This document shows positions 1 through 10,867 of a DNA stretch of 64,000 nt, in pieces. The stretch's first letter is position 1. Each line of letters begins with the position of its first letter. This DNA is from Galeruca laticollis (Eukaryota; Arthropoda; Insecta; Coleoptera; Chrysomelidae), in the NCBI GenBank assembly GCA_963921935.1, contig OY998180.1, forward strand, positions 98,728,480 through 98,792,479, written 5' to 3'. The notes under the pieces are model-generated. The model was not told the DNA's origin. It was given only the letters and a program-made list of their open reading frames with translations, and ran no database searches. Position numbers and translations under genes: made by a program.

Positions 1-364
1 AAATTTTGTTATTAAATATATTTAAACCGTTAGATGAAATAAAGAAATAGCAGAAAGTAGAAATTTTTTATTAATTGAATTTATTTCAGCACCAACGAAA
101 TTTTTTTAAAATCACGTTTAGGTTATTATTTATGAAATTATTATTATTCTTTTAGCTAATCACGAGCTTTCGTAAAATAAGGATTTTGGTAGAGTATCTT
201 TATTTTACATACCTATTTACGCGAGAGTAAGTCTTTTGAGATTATGTTTCGGGAAATATTTTCAATATTTTTATAATGATGTTACTGTATAAAGATACCA
301 TAACTTACTTTAAAATGATCTTCACAGCAATACACATGCGATTTGTTAGATACAAAAACTTAAC

Positions 365-503
365 GACGCATTACTGTCTGCCAAACTTTTCTTATTTTAA
401 TGTCAGAGGGCACATTAATAAACCATTTTTCCGGCGCATTCTTGAATGTGTTGGGGCAGCCGGGAACCAAACAGTATTTATTTACCACTTTTTCCTCACT
501 CAT
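365..503 (-). CDS. THAP-type zinc-finger protein, first coding exon
   Basis: From the ATG at 503-501 the protein starts MSEEKVVNKYCLVPGC and continues with a phenylalanine/tryptophan-containing segment ending near VWQTVMRR. This matches the N-terminal half of a THAP domain, a C2CH zinc-binding DNA-binding fold; the first C-x4-C pair is visible. The frame stops just after a GTTAAGT at 364-358, a plausible 5' splice donor, so the second Cys and His ligands would be in a later exon to the left, outside the window. THAP domains occur in host transcription factors and in P-element-like transposases, and this exon alone does not distinguish them. A near-identical promoter plus start lies 437 bp upstream. 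Confidence 0.5.
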
Positions 504-647
504 TATACAATAAAATAACAAAACAGTACAGTCAACAGTTAGCGTTTTGTTTCTTACACAACACGATAAGTACTTACAATATACACAGTACACTGACACA
601 GCTCTCGAGTCATGGCGTTTCAAAAGTTGGGGATAGCATATGCAGTG

Positions 648-655
648 TGACGTCA
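648..655. promoter_or_regulatory. CRE/ATF-like palindrome TGACGTCA (copy 1)
   Basis: A perfect TGACGTCA octamer lies about 145 bp upstream of the THAP ATG on the minus strand. It is the consensus cAMP-response element bound by CREB/ATF bZIP proteins. Conservation in both duplicate units is uninformative because the whole unit is duplicated. Its regulatory role is inferred. Confidence 0.4.
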
Positions 656-883
656 CAGGTAACCACGCCCCGTTTTCGTTCAATCCAATTTCTTTAATTA
701 ATTTGAGGGCTTAAACGTTCGCGGAAAAATCTAAAATTTTGGGAATCCGTTTAAAATGGGTTGTTATTTCGATTATTAAATTAAAAATTTTTAATGAAAT
801 TAACTGTCTCGACCCTTACTTCGTGGAATATGCTCATATTAGTGTTTTTAAATGAAACTCACGGTCTCTAGTTAATTCCACAA

Positions 884-940
884 TGTGTTGGGGCAGCCAG
901 GAACCAAACAGTATTTATTTACCACTTTTTCCTCACTCAT
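884..940 (-). pseudogene. Truncated duplicate of the THAP exon
   Basis: The second 437-bp unit repeats the ATG (940-938) and the first 16 or so THAP residues through the C-x4-C pair. The duplication boundary then replaces the rest with three unrelated codons and a stop. Its upstream region is intact, so it could still act as a duplicated promoter or alternative first exon for the downstream THAP exon, but it cannot encode a zinc finger itself. Confidence 0.6.
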
Positions 941-1084
941 TATACAATAAAATAACAAAACAGTACAGTCAACAGTTAGCGTTTTGTTTCTTACACAACA
1001 CGATAAGTACTTACAATATACACAGTACACTGACACAGCTCTCGAGTCATGACGTTTCAAAAGTTGGGGATAGCATATGCAGTG

Positions 1085-1092
1085 TGACGTCA
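1085..1092. promoter_or_regulatory. CRE/ATF-like palindrome TGACGTCA (copy 2)
   Basis: Same octamer in the second 437-bp unit, at the same distance from the duplicated ATG. Confidence 0.35.
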
Positions 1093-1353
1093 CAGGTAAC
1101 CACGCCCCGTTTTCGTTCAATCCAATTTCTTTAATTAATTTGAGGGCTTAAACATTCGCGGAAAAATCTAAAATTTTGGGAATCCGTTTAAAATGGGTTT
1201 TTATTTCGATTATTAAATTAAAAATTTTTAATGAAATTAACTGTCTCGACCCTTACTTCGTGAAATATGCTCATATTAGTGTTTTTAAATGAAACTCACG
1301 GTCTCTAGTTAATTCCACAATATAATAAAAGTTATTGAAAATTCTAAAAAATT

Positions 1354-1387
1354 GACAATTGTTTCGATAAATCAATATCATCGTCAG
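1354..1387 (-). ncRNA. Hammerhead ribozyme-like motif, left Penelope copy
   Basis: Reverse-complement counterpart of the motif at 4054-4087. The CTGACGA complement is at 1381-1387, the GAAA complement at 1362-1365 and the GTC complement at 1354-1356. Its position 3' of the GIY-YIG region is the same as in the right copy. Confidence 0.5.
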
Positions 1388-1681
1388 AATGACAGACGTT
1401 ACATTTCATTTTATGCCTACCTGATGTTTAGTAGTTATTTTTAGCTAGACCAAGAAGTAACCTAACTTGTGATTGGCTTAATATATGTTTGTAGAAAAAA
1501 GAAGAAGATGTGATATTACAAATATTGAAGCTTAGATATTATTAGCCCTATGGTGATATCCTGAATATCATTTTTCCAATTAAGATCAGTATAACTGTGC
1601 AATGATATAGAAAATCAGGAAAACTATATCTGCTGATCTTTACAATTATCACTTAAGAAGACAGTTTATTAGTGGAGAACT

Positions 1682-2663
1682 CCCTAGATTTAACTGTTCA
1701 TTGACCACTTCATATTGTGGGTTTCTTAAATCTCTTCTAATTTCCAGTTCTTCAAGGAAATCCAGTTCTTGTTTCTTTTCACAAATATGCAGCACTTCTA
1801 GTTCTGTGTTAGGTGTCAAGTAGATGTTTTGTGTAGTGGGATTTATCTGGTTGTTTTAATCTGTATGCTCATAAGTGCTCACTTTATTGTATTTCAAAAT
1901 TCCTAAGGGTCTGACCCAAATAGACAGCATTACATTCTGGACATTTGAGTTTATATATACTTGACTTCTTTAATAGTGGTATTTTTGTTTTTACATTTAA
2001 CAATTTTGTACTAACGTTACTTTCTGTTTTAAAAGAAATTGTTGTATTCGTTGCTGAAGATATTATCTTTGAAATATTATTAGAAATATTTCCTGCATAT
2101 GTGATGGTTTTATAAGTTTCAATTTCATCAGCTTGTTTAGGATATATTAGTTGTAATGCCACTTTTTCTTCTTTTTTACTAATTAGCTTATTTATCATAT
2201 CTAATGGATAACCGTTAGATGTTGCTATTTGTCTAATTGTATTAATCTCTCTACCAAAATTACATTTGTTCATAGGAACTGAAAAAGCTCTATGTATCAT
2301 TGAATTATATGCTGCTAGTATGTGTGACATAGGGTGGTTAGAATTGAATGGAATTGTCACATCAGTCTGTGTTGGTTTTCGGTAAATTGAATAATCTCTT
2401 TGAATTTTTAAATCAAGAAAATTGATTGAGCTATTTTCTTCAATTTCTAATGTAAATTCAATTTTCGGGTGTAAATTATTGATGTGGTTGAAAAATACAT
2501 CTAATTGTCGTTCACTACCCATAAAACAAGCTAATATGTCATCTACATATCTATACCAAAATAAAATATTTTTCGAAATATTACTTTCAAAGATCTTTCT
2601 TTCTAAATTGTCCATAAAAATGTTTGCTAAAATAGGTGATATAGGGCTTCCCATTGGTAAACC
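1682..2663 (-). pseudogene. Penelope RT (C-terminal half) plus GIY-YIG endonuclease, left copy
   Basis: The minus-strand frame opens with NEGLPMGSPISPILAN and contains the RT catalytic YVDD and the connection motif IYRKPTQTD. After a variable linker comes the GIY-YIG start IYKLKCPECNAVYLGQT. The N-terminal RT fingers are missing. The frame stops at 1884 inside the nuclease because bases differ from the sister copy, and homology continues to about 1682. The RT half is otherwise uninterrupted, unlike the right copy. Penelope-like elements insert by target-primed reverse transcription using this nuclease. This copy is defective. Confidence 0.85.
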
Positions 2664-2669
2664 TTCATT

Positions 2670-2673
<4 letters not shown>

Positions 2674-2715
<42 letters not shown>
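2674..2715. repeat. (AT)n microsatellite at the palindrome centre
   Basis: About 42 bp of alternating A and T separates the two Penelope heads. Together with the flanking arms this is a natural hairpin centre. Its translation yields Ile-Tyr runs that falsely extend the coding frames on both strands. Confidence 0.95.
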
Positions 2716-2717
<2 letters not shown>

Positions 2718-2739
2718 TATTTCACTTTTGACAATATTC

Positions 2740-3792
2740 AAAATGAAGGTTTACCAATGGGAAGCCCTATATCACCTATTTTAGCAAACATTTTTATGGG
2801 CAATTTAGAAAGAAAGATCTTTGAAAGTAATATTTCAAAAAATATTTTATTTTGGTATAGATATGTAGATGACATATTAGCTTGTTTTATGGGTAGTAAA
2901 CGACAATTAGATGTATTTTTCAACCACATCAATAATTTACAACCGAAAATTAAATTTACATTAGAAAATGAAGAAAATAGCTCAATCAATTTTCTTGATT
3001 TAAAAATTCAGAGTTAATAATGTACTTGATTATTCAATTTACCGAAAACCAACACAGACTGATGTGACAATTCCATTCAATTCTAGCCACCGTATGTCAC
3101 ACAGACTAGCAGCATATAATTCAATGATACATAGAGCTTTTTCAGTTCCTATGAACAAATGTAATTTTGATAGAGAGATTAATACAATTAGACAAATAGC
3201 AACATCTAACGGTTATCCATTAGATATTATAAATAAGCTAATTAGTAAAAAAGAAGAAAAAGTGGCATTACAACTAATATATCCTAAACAAGCTGATGAA
3301 ATTAAAACTTATAAAACCATCACATATGCAGGAAATATTTCTAATAATATTTCAAAGATAATATCTTCAGCAAAGAATACAACAATTTCTTTTAAAACAG
3401 AAAGTAACGTTAGTACAAAATTGTTAAATGTAAAAACAAAAATACCACTATTAAAGAAGTCAGGTATATATAAACTCAAATGTCCAGAATGTAATGCTGT
3501 CTATTTGGGTCAGACCCTTACGAATTTTGAAATACTATACAGTGAGCACTTACGAGCATACAGATTAAAACAACCAGATAAATCCCACTACGCAAAACAT
3601 CTACTTGACACCAATCATTCATTGACACCTAACACAGAACTAGAAGTGCTGCATATTTGTGAAAATAAACAAGAACTGGATTTCCTTGAAGAACTGGAAA
3701 TTAGAAGAGATTTAAGAAACCCACAATATGAAGTGGTCAATGAACAGTTAAATCTAGGGAGTTCTCCACTAATAAACTGTCTTCTTAAGTGA
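2740..3792 (+). pseudogene. Penelope RT (C-terminal half) plus GIY-YIG endonuclease, right copy
   Basis: Mirror image of the left copy. The RT segment with YVDD runs to 3017, where a short insertion near 3012-3026 introduces stops before the IYRKP motif. Reading resumes at 3064 and stays open through the complete GIY-YIG domain (IYKLKCPECNAVYLGQT near 3467-3520, then conserved histidine and glutamate regions) to a stop at 3790-3792. This copy therefore has an intact nuclease and a broken RT, the reverse of the left copy. Confidence 0.85.
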
Positions 3793-4053
3793 TAATTGTA
3801 AAGATCAGCAGATATAGTTTTCCTGGTTTTCTATATCATTGCACAGTTATACTGATCTTAATTGGAAAAATGATATTCAGGATATCACCATAGGGCTAAT
3901 AATATCTAAGCTTCAATATTTGTAATATCACATCTTCTTCTTTTTTCTATAAACATATATTAAGCCAATCACAAGTTAGGTTACTTCTTGGTCTAGCCAA
4001 AAATAACTACTAAACATCAGGTAGGCATAAAATGAAATGTAACTTCTGTCATT

Positions 4054-4087
4054 CTGACGATGATATTGATTTATCGAAACAATTGTC
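4054..4087 (+). ncRNA. Hammerhead ribozyme-like motif, right Penelope copy
   Basis: In order: CTGACGA (4054-4060), an unpaired T, a 4-bp stem GATA/TATC with a loop (4062-4075), GAAA (4076-4079), a self-complementary ACAATTGT giving a very short stem III, and the cleavage triplet GTC (4085-4087). These are the conserved hammerhead core elements CUGANGA, GAAA and NUH. Hammerhead motifs with short stem III are known in Penelope-like elements. Stem I is only about 3 bp as read here, so activity is uncertain. Confidence 0.5.
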
Positions 4088-4161
4088 AATTTTCTAGAAT
4101 TTTCAATAACTTTTATTATATTGTGGAATTAACTAGAGACCGTGAGTTTCATTTAAAAACA

Positions 4162-4917
4162 TTAAAAAAATTTTCTTGAACAAGCCCATTACATATTTCC
4201 CCACAAAACCTTGTCGACTGAAGTATTTATGTTATGTTATTCCTGACCGTCACAATGTAATTTAATCACATTGTAATAAACACGGATATAGCACAGGTTA
4301 AAAACAAGCATAAAGGAGACATGAGCAGATAGAAAAGAATTCATTAATAATTAAATGTAACTATATAAAATATAAGTCTCACTTAAGATTCCGTAATTCA
4401 AAAGAATATGTATATAACTACAGCCAATTGAATAACAAAATTAGTTTATTGTTAGCACGTTCATAAAGGTTATTAATGTAAATGTTTAAATTTACAACTA
4501 GAAATTGGAACCAGTTTCGACATATTTCTAAAACAAAATTGATTGTAATAAAAACTCACTCCATCAAAACATAAACCAAAATAATTCAAAATAACAGCAA
4601 AAAAATGATTGGCACGGATTTCAAAACCTAAACGTCACGCATGGTAGCTGTTTTAATTTCTGCAATAGTTAGCAAAAATGAGTAGCTTTAGACAGGGAAT
4701 TTGGAAGATTCTTGATTCTCAACTGGGTGCATAATCGAGGTTCGAAAAGAACTCTAGTCCCACGCTTCACTGGTGGCAGTCGCGGTTACGGGTTTGGTTT
4801 ATTTCATTATTTTATTTGGAGTAATAGACGATATATTATTATCGTCGGCAGCTAACGCCTGCATCCCCAAAAGTGCAAGTATAATAATTAACAAAATTGA
4901 ATCATTCCTAGAAAAGG
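4162..4917. other. No gene recognised
   Basis: AT-rich sequence with stops in all frames. A slightly GC-richer patch near 4740-4800 shows no codon structure. Nothing else is supported. Confidence 0.6.
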
Positions 4918-5287
4918 GATTTTATTGCTGACTACAATCTACAACAGTATGCTGAGATTAAGCAATTTTCCTATCCAGTGGAAACTTGCACATATAATAA
5001 TGATCAATAAACTTGGTGAGCCACTGACCAATAAGCCTTCTTCCCATAATGTCTAAAGTATTCGAACGCCTCATCCTAAATAGAATCGAAACTACAATTC
5101 CTATTGATGATCTACAATGTCATAGAATAGTGAATAAAATAAAACAAAACCTGGAAGACAAGGAATTATGTGTGTTTGTGTTTCTCGATATACGACAAGC
5201 ACAGCGGCCTTCTCTACAAAATTAAAAAACATCTACCCGATCAACTATATCTTCTCTTAAAATCATATCTAAACGATCGACACTTAC
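4918..5287 (+). pseudogene. Jockey-clade RT fragment, upstream half of a split relic
   Basis: Several frames together give recognisable Jockey RT blocks: a segment like FPIQWKLAHI, then VFERLILNRIE, then VFLDIRQA, ending near YLNDR. There are frameshifts and an internal deletion compared with the intact Jockey element at 45775-50164. The relic is interrupted at about 5287 by an LOA-like element and resumes at 10868. Upstream Jockey sequence is absent, so it was 5'-truncated before the interruption. Confidence 0.75.
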
Positions 5288-5783
5288 CGGGTCCACATCA
5301 GTAGATATGTACGTAGTTCGTCGCTATTCGTCGGGATATTTATTGATGTGGAGGGGGTGAAGTACCAACCCGGCGCGTCTCCAGGTGGCGGATAGGAGAA
5401 GGGCCTCTGAGATGATTTTATATGAGGAGGAGGTCTGCGGGGAAATACCTGGGGCTCGTTGTGTTTAAAAACTCAACTGGCAGCCCTCGAATACCCTGCC
5501 GCGGACCAACTTTACCTGTCCCAACTGTAGTATCGTGGCTAAGGGATTGTACACAGGGTTATGATGCCGGGTGAAATTTCGAGCTTACCTCGAAATCACC
5601 TGTTACACCAATGTCTCCTGGCTGTCTGTGGTCAAGTCTCGCGGGCCAGTGGGATGGGGGGGGTCTTGGCTTTACTGTCCGGACCAAGAGGAGACAACCT
5701 CATTAAAAACCTAAATTCAAGGTGGGAGACCGGGCCGAAGAATGCGTGGCTATATAGAAGAATAGTCCTTACTGGTTTCGACC

Positions 5784-7166
5784 TTGGAGCACCAAGGGGA
5801 ATTCCATTGTATTGAACCCCTTACCTCTGCATGCGGGGCTCTGCAGCGGTGGACCGTAATGACCCTAGCTTCTCGTGGGATCACTCATGGAACGAAAAAA
5901 AGTAATACTTTCACCGGAAAAGTAGTGGAGAAAACCTCCACTTCTTCATCCGGGCACCTCACAGAGGGAAAAAAGGCCAAACGGCACAAAGGTCGTATGC
6001 CGTTCGACCTCCCAAAACCGGGAGAACCGGGCGGTATAGACGACCCACTGAGAAAAGGCCTCAGTGGAGCAGGGGTGCGGAAATACCTGCGACTACTCAA
6101 TCAGGGAATATCCCCTGAAGAGGCCAGGAAGCAGGTAACTCAGCGCCAACCCCCCCGAAGGAATTACCAACGGGGAAAACAAAGCTTAAAAGAGGCCCGG
6201 AGCATATTACTCCTCCGCTTAGGCCTCAAAGCAAGAAATCAAAAACAACTGCAACGGTATCCGGGCAAGCCACTGGTTACGCAGCAGCTGTCAAAGCAGA
6301 GAAAGCTTTTAGGGTGGGAATAATGCCCAAGGATTATCCTGGGGTCATCCTGAGAGCGGAGCAGCTCTCCACACTGGAAGACACTCTGGTGGAAGAGCTG
6401 TGCCAGAGCAAAGAGAAGGGAATCCACTTCTCAGGTATCCATTTCCGTTGTGGAATTATACTGGTGGACTGTGGGTCACAAGAATCGGCAGACTGGCTTA
6501 TGAGGTCAGCGCCGAAATTAAACTTTTAGGAAGGACCCGAATTGGTGGTTCGAAGTGGAGACGACATCCCAAAGCCGGTCACCATAACGGTGTTCTTCCC
6601 AAGAAGCCAAGACATGAAACTGGAGAAGATCCTCCAACTTGTCGAGGTTCAGAACTCCAACCTGAGTACTGAGGCTTGGAAGATTCTAAACTCTAAAAAA
6701 GAGGGACAGGGAACTATCCTCACGATTGGGATCGATCACCAATCTGGGGAGGCTCTGAAGGCAGGAGGTTACGCGCTAAACTTCCGTTTTGGGCGTATCC
6801 CTGTCTCGGGGCTGGGAAAAAAAGAAGAATCCCGCGGAGGATCCAAAGGACATGAAGATACCCTCCACATCCGGAACCTCTGGAAAGGGGAAACAAGGCG
6901 AAAGCTTGACCTTGGGTCAGCCCGAGATCTCCTCCGGCTCTGCTGGGATGACTGGGAATGCGGAGACTGCCTCTGCATCCCGGGAAGCTGGGCAGAGCAG
7001 CCTGGGGGTCGAGAGTCTGACTCGAGATCAAGAAATCTGCTCGATTACCGAGGGAGATACTGCCATGGTGGTCGAGGAGGGTCAGGGAGAGAGAAAGGAG
7101 GGGGATGAATACAGGCTGAGTAACTCGGCCTCTCTCATCCATAATTATTCACGTTCACGAATGTAG
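5784..7166 (+). pseudogene. LOA-like ORF1 protein, DUF4780-type, frameshifted
   Basis: The N-terminal part (from 5784) is basic, with a segment MPFDLPKPGEPGG and a leucine-rich stretch. The central part, beginning GIMPKDYPGVILRAEQL at about 6314 and continuing past 6542, resembles the DUF4780 domain of insect retrotransposon ORF1 proteins. A Ser/Glu-rich tail follows. Reading needs a frame change near 6310, a bypass of the stop at 6527-6529, and a frame change at the A-run near 6819, so the gene is broken. ORF1 proteins of this group are thought to bind element RNA. The tail ends at TAG 7164-7166, overlapping the start of the ORF2 frame. Confidence 0.65.
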
Positions 7167-10100
7167 CTCAGGTTAACCTGCATCACGCGAAGGGAGATTC
7201 TGCCGTGATTGCAAGGCTGTTCGCTAGACTACAACTGGATATTGTACTGATCCAAGAACCATGGATCAACAAAGAAGGCCAAATCAAAGGTTTGGCATGT
7301 AAGGATTCTAAATTGATTTATGATCAAAGGCAAGTATCTCCGCGTGCCTGTGTAATCATAAGAAATAACATAAAATATATTTGTGTTTCAGAATGCGTGT
7401 CACGGGACCTTGTTCCAATCATGGTTCACCTCAACATTGGGGGTATCGACCGAGACATCGTCATTGCCTCTGCCTACTTCGCTGGAGACGGGCCGATGAC
7501 ACCGCCAGTAGAGGTACAAGAGCTAGTGAGACACTGCGATGGCAGACGGCTGCCAATTATAATTGGTTGTGTTGCCAACGCACACAATACTGTGTGGGGA
7601 AGCACCAATAACAACGTAAAAGGTGAGTGTTTATTAGAATATCTCTTAGCAAATAACCTTGAGACCTTAAACGTGGGGACAACCCCCACTTTTGTCACGA
7701 GAGCAAGAGAAGAGGTCCTGGACGTAACAATCGTTAATGTTGCTGCTAGGTAAAATGTAAAAGATTGGAGGGTGATGAGCGAGCCATCACTTTCCGACCA
7801 TAGGATCATCGAATTTAGGATAGAGGGAAATACCACCTCGATTACTACAATTCGAAATCCTAGAAATACTGATTGGTCTCTTTACAAGACCAATCTGAAG
7901 GACAATTTGGAACACGTCGAAGTGAATGGGGTAAATCACCCGCACTACGACCTGGAACAAAGAGTCGAACAGATCAGTGAGGCAATAATGGAAGCTTTTC
8001 ATTCCAGTTGCCCACTCTCAAAATCTCGTTCAGAAAAGGATGCTCCTTGGTGGAATGAGAACCTGTCAAACCTCAGAAAAGAGGTCCGTCGGCTCTTTAA
8101 TAGAGCCAAACGTGACGGCAATTGGCAGAGGTACACTGAGAAGCTTACTCAGTACAATAAAGAGATTAGGAAGGCCAAAAGGCTTAATTTTCAAGCCTTT
8201 TGCGAAAAGATCACTTCCACTCACACTGCGGCCAGGCTACAAAAGGTCATGGCAAATGGGGGAATTGACCCCACAATTTCGCTGAAAAAGCCAGACGGAT
8301 GATACACTGAAGGTGAAGAGGAACGATCAATTCTTCTTCTTAAAACCCACTTCCCAGGTAGTGAACCAGCAACAAGCACCGAAATAGCAATGAACTACAC
8401 CAAAAAATCCCGCAAGGAAGATTGGGACATTGCTAAGAAAATATTTACTAGACAACGGTTGGAATGGGCAATAAGTACCTTTCAACCATATAAATCACCA
8501 GGAGTGGATGGAATATTTCCAGCACTCCTACAGCACGGGAAAGAGGAGATTCTTCCTCACCTGCTGAAGATTACAAGAAGCAGTCTAGCAGTGGGTCTAA
8601 TACCTAGAAAATGGAGAAGGGCAAGGGTAACCTTCATACCAAAAATAGGGAAAAAAGATGGGACTGATCCTGGATCTTTTAGACCCATCTGTCTAACATC
8701 GTTACTACTCAAATCGATGGAGAAAGTAGTGGATAACTACATAAGAACAGAGAATCTGGAGAATATACCACTTCATAAATGTCAGCATGCCTACAGAGCG
8801 GGTCGAACAACTGAGACGGCTCTGTATCAGCTGACAGAAGTCATCCAGAGAACTCTGAACAACAAAGAAATCGCAATGTGCGCATTCCTGGATATATCAG
8901 GGGCCTTTGACAACACAACTCATGTGTATGTCAAAGAAGCACTAAAAAGGCGAGGAGTGAATGAAACCATTGTAAAATAGATGTATGAGTTGTTGACAAC
9001 GAGGATAGCTGAGACACAGGTGAGGAATCAAACCACCTCAGTTAAAGCAACTCGGGGGACACCTCAAGGGGGAGTGATATCTCCCCTTTATGGAGCCTCG
9101 TAGTAGATGAGTTGCTCTACAGGCTAACGGAGCTTGGCTTCGAATGTATGGGCTACGCCGATGACATTGTTTTAATAGTCAGAGGCAAGTTCGAGAGCAC
9201 CTTGTGTGATTTATTACAAAAGGGCCTCAGAATCATTGAGCAATGGTGCTTGTCAGTGGGGCTAAACATTAACCCAAGCAAGACCATAGTAATTCCATTT
9301 ACCCGGAAAAGAACACTTCCAGCCATGAAACCCATATCCTTAAATGGGGAAATCATAGAATGGAAATCAGAGGTTAAATATCTAGGGATAACCCTAGACA
9401 GTAAGCTTCTGTGGAATAAGCATGTTGAAATAACTGCTAGTAAAGCAATAAGAGCTTTGATGGCGTGCAGAAATCTAGCTGGTAAGAGGTGGGGCTGTAA
9501 CCCAAAAATACTGCGATGGATGTACGCCATGATTGTGAGACCAGCAATTACGTATGGGGCAATAGTTTGGCACACAAAAGCAAGTCAGTACAGCACGAGG
9601 AAAACCCTCGATAAAGTTCAAAGGCTTGCCCGTGTGTGCATCACTGGAGCTATGAGCACGTGTCCAACTAGGGCACTTGAGATCATTACAGATCTCACAC
9701 CTCTACATCTGGTGATAGAAAGATCTGCCCAAGAGGCAACTCTTAGAATATCTAAGGAAGGTTTAGGCAATGAGAGTATTAAAAATCAGGGAGCTTGGTC
9801 CTCTCTGACAAGATACACCTCATTAGCGAATCTTCCCAGTGACGAAATGATCAGGAAAGTAAGCATCGAAAAGAATTTCACTACGATGCTAAATACGAGG
9901 AGAGACTGGGAAACGGAATACACCATCCAAACTCTCAAAGAAAACACCATTAGATGGTATACGGATGGTTCAAAAACCACCATCGGAGCAGGCGCTGGAG
10001 TATTTGGGCCTGGCACAAGATACTCATTATCGTTAGGCTCCTTCCCGAGCGTCTTTCAGGCAGAAATACTTGCGATCGAAAGATGCGTGGAAATGAACCT

Positions 10101-10782
10101 AGAAAGAAACTACCAGAAATGTGACATATCGATCCATTCTGATAGTCAAGCAGCTATCAAAGCATTGAGCTCCCATGTCATTGACTCAAAGTTGGCATGG
10201 GAGTGCCGAAGAAAACTTGATGAATTAGGCAAGAATAACAGGGTCTCTTTAGTCTGGGTTCCTGGCCACTCGTGAATCACGGGAAATGAAGAGGCCAATA
10301 CACTTGCCAGGAAAGGAGCACAAATGCCCTTTATTGTCCCGGAGCCTTTCTGTGGTGTAGCAAAATGCTCCTACAAGAAAGAGTTTCGGAAGAAAGAGGA
10401 AACCGAAAGAGAAGCACTCCGGCGGTGCCTTCCCGGGTTGGAACATTCCAAAAAGTTCCTGGGGAACTTTGACACTGCTAGGTCCAAAAAATATTTGGAC
10501 CTCCGTAAATATAAGCTACATCTCCTCACGTGCTTTCTTACAGGACACTGCCGCCTTAGGAAGCACTTAATGAGAATAGGTCTAGCAGAGATTGACGAGT
10601 GTAGATTCTGTGGGGAGGAGGATGAAACTCCTGATCACCTAGTTCTGGAATGCCTCGCCATTGCAAGCCAACGCAAGAAATACTTTGGGCAAGAAACTTG
10701 TAAGAGTGAGGACCTAACCTCGCTGAAGCCGTCCCAAATACTAGAGTTCATTAGAACCTTGGAACTGGAAGGCGAGCTGTAG
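7144..10782 (+). pseudogene. LOA-like ORF2: AP endonuclease, RT, RNase H, C-terminal zinc motif
   Basis: Domain order is APE (LIQEPW near 7240; SLSDHR near 7790), RT (YKSPGVDG near 8487; AFLDISGAFD near 8884; GYADDIVLIV near 9150), RNase H (WYTDGSKT near 9955, HSDSQAA near 10136, WVPGHS at the end), and a Cys/His cluster CRFCGEEDETPDH near 10600. Breaks are in-frame stops at 7751-7753, 8300-8302, 8978-8980 and 10273-10275, plus a one-base loss near 9090 relative to copy 2. The APE motif expected as GCDANAH reads GCVANAH, so a catalytic Asp codon appears lost. The element is dead. Confidence 0.8.
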
Positions 10783-10867
10783 TAGTAGCGACAACAGCTC
10801 TGATAGGGGGGCACAATAAACCTTTGGTTTCAGTGCACAGTAACCCTGTTAAAATCTAATCTAATCT

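Larger units (their letters stand above)
447..1320. repeat. Tandem duplication, two 437-bp units (447-883, 884-1320)
   Basis: Two adjacent copies of a 437-bp unit differ at only a handful of positions. Every landmark is offset by exactly 437 bp; the TGACGTCA motif, for example, is at 648 and 1085. Each unit holds, on the minus strand, a promoter-like upstream region and the start of a THAP-type coding exon. Each ends with the same roughly 40 bp that also terminates the outer arms of the Penelope palindrome to the right. The near identity suggests a recent duplication. Whether the shared 40 bp belongs to host DNA or to the Penelope end cannot be decided from one locus. Confidence 0.9.
1280..4161. 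mobile_element. Penelope-like element pair forming a 2.9-kb palindrome
   Basis: The left arm (1280 to about 2675) is the near-identical reverse complement of the right arm (about 2738 to 4161), with an (AT)n tract between them. Each arm encodes, reading outward from the centre, the C-terminal half of a Penelope reverse transcriptase followed by a GIY-YIG endonuclease and a 3' noncoding tail. Both copies are therefore 5'-truncated and joined head to head. Inverted, truncated arrangements are typical of Penelope-like elements. The inverted identity extends about 40 bp beyond the noncoding tails into sequence that also ends the neighbouring 437-bp units. Confidence 0.9.
5288..10867 (+). mobile_element. 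LOA/R1-group non-LTR retrotransposon, near full length (copy 1)
   Basis: A 5.6-kb element with GC-richer 5' UTR, ORF1, ORF2 (APE, RT, RNase H) and a 3' UTR ending in TAATCTAATCTA-like repeats instead of poly(A). It is flanked by ATCGACACTTAC (5276-5287) and ATCGAGACTTTC (10868-10879), a 12-bp target duplication with two mismatches. It sits inside a Jockey RT reading frame. Two truncated relatives are at 20821-23421 and 28441-29949. The LOA-like assignment rests on an RNase H domain after RT and on RT/linker similarity; R1 or I clades are alternatives. Confidence 0.85.

Noticed and set aside
2670..2741. Ile-Tyr-rich protein starts on both strands
   Set aside because: They are translation of the (AT)n tract at the palindrome centre.
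4740..4810. Possible tRNA gene in a GC-richer patch
   Set aside because: No cloverleaf arms could be paired and no convincing A/B boxes were found.
5561..5815. 84-residue frame in the LOA 5' UTR
   Set aside because: No homology, and it lies upstream of the recognisable ORF1 region; it is probably a chance frame in GC-richer DNA.
9153..9575. Antisense frame over the LOA RT (also at 21798-22175 and 28438-28806)
   Set aside because: Recurs in all three copies only because the sense RT frame is conserved; it has no independent homology.
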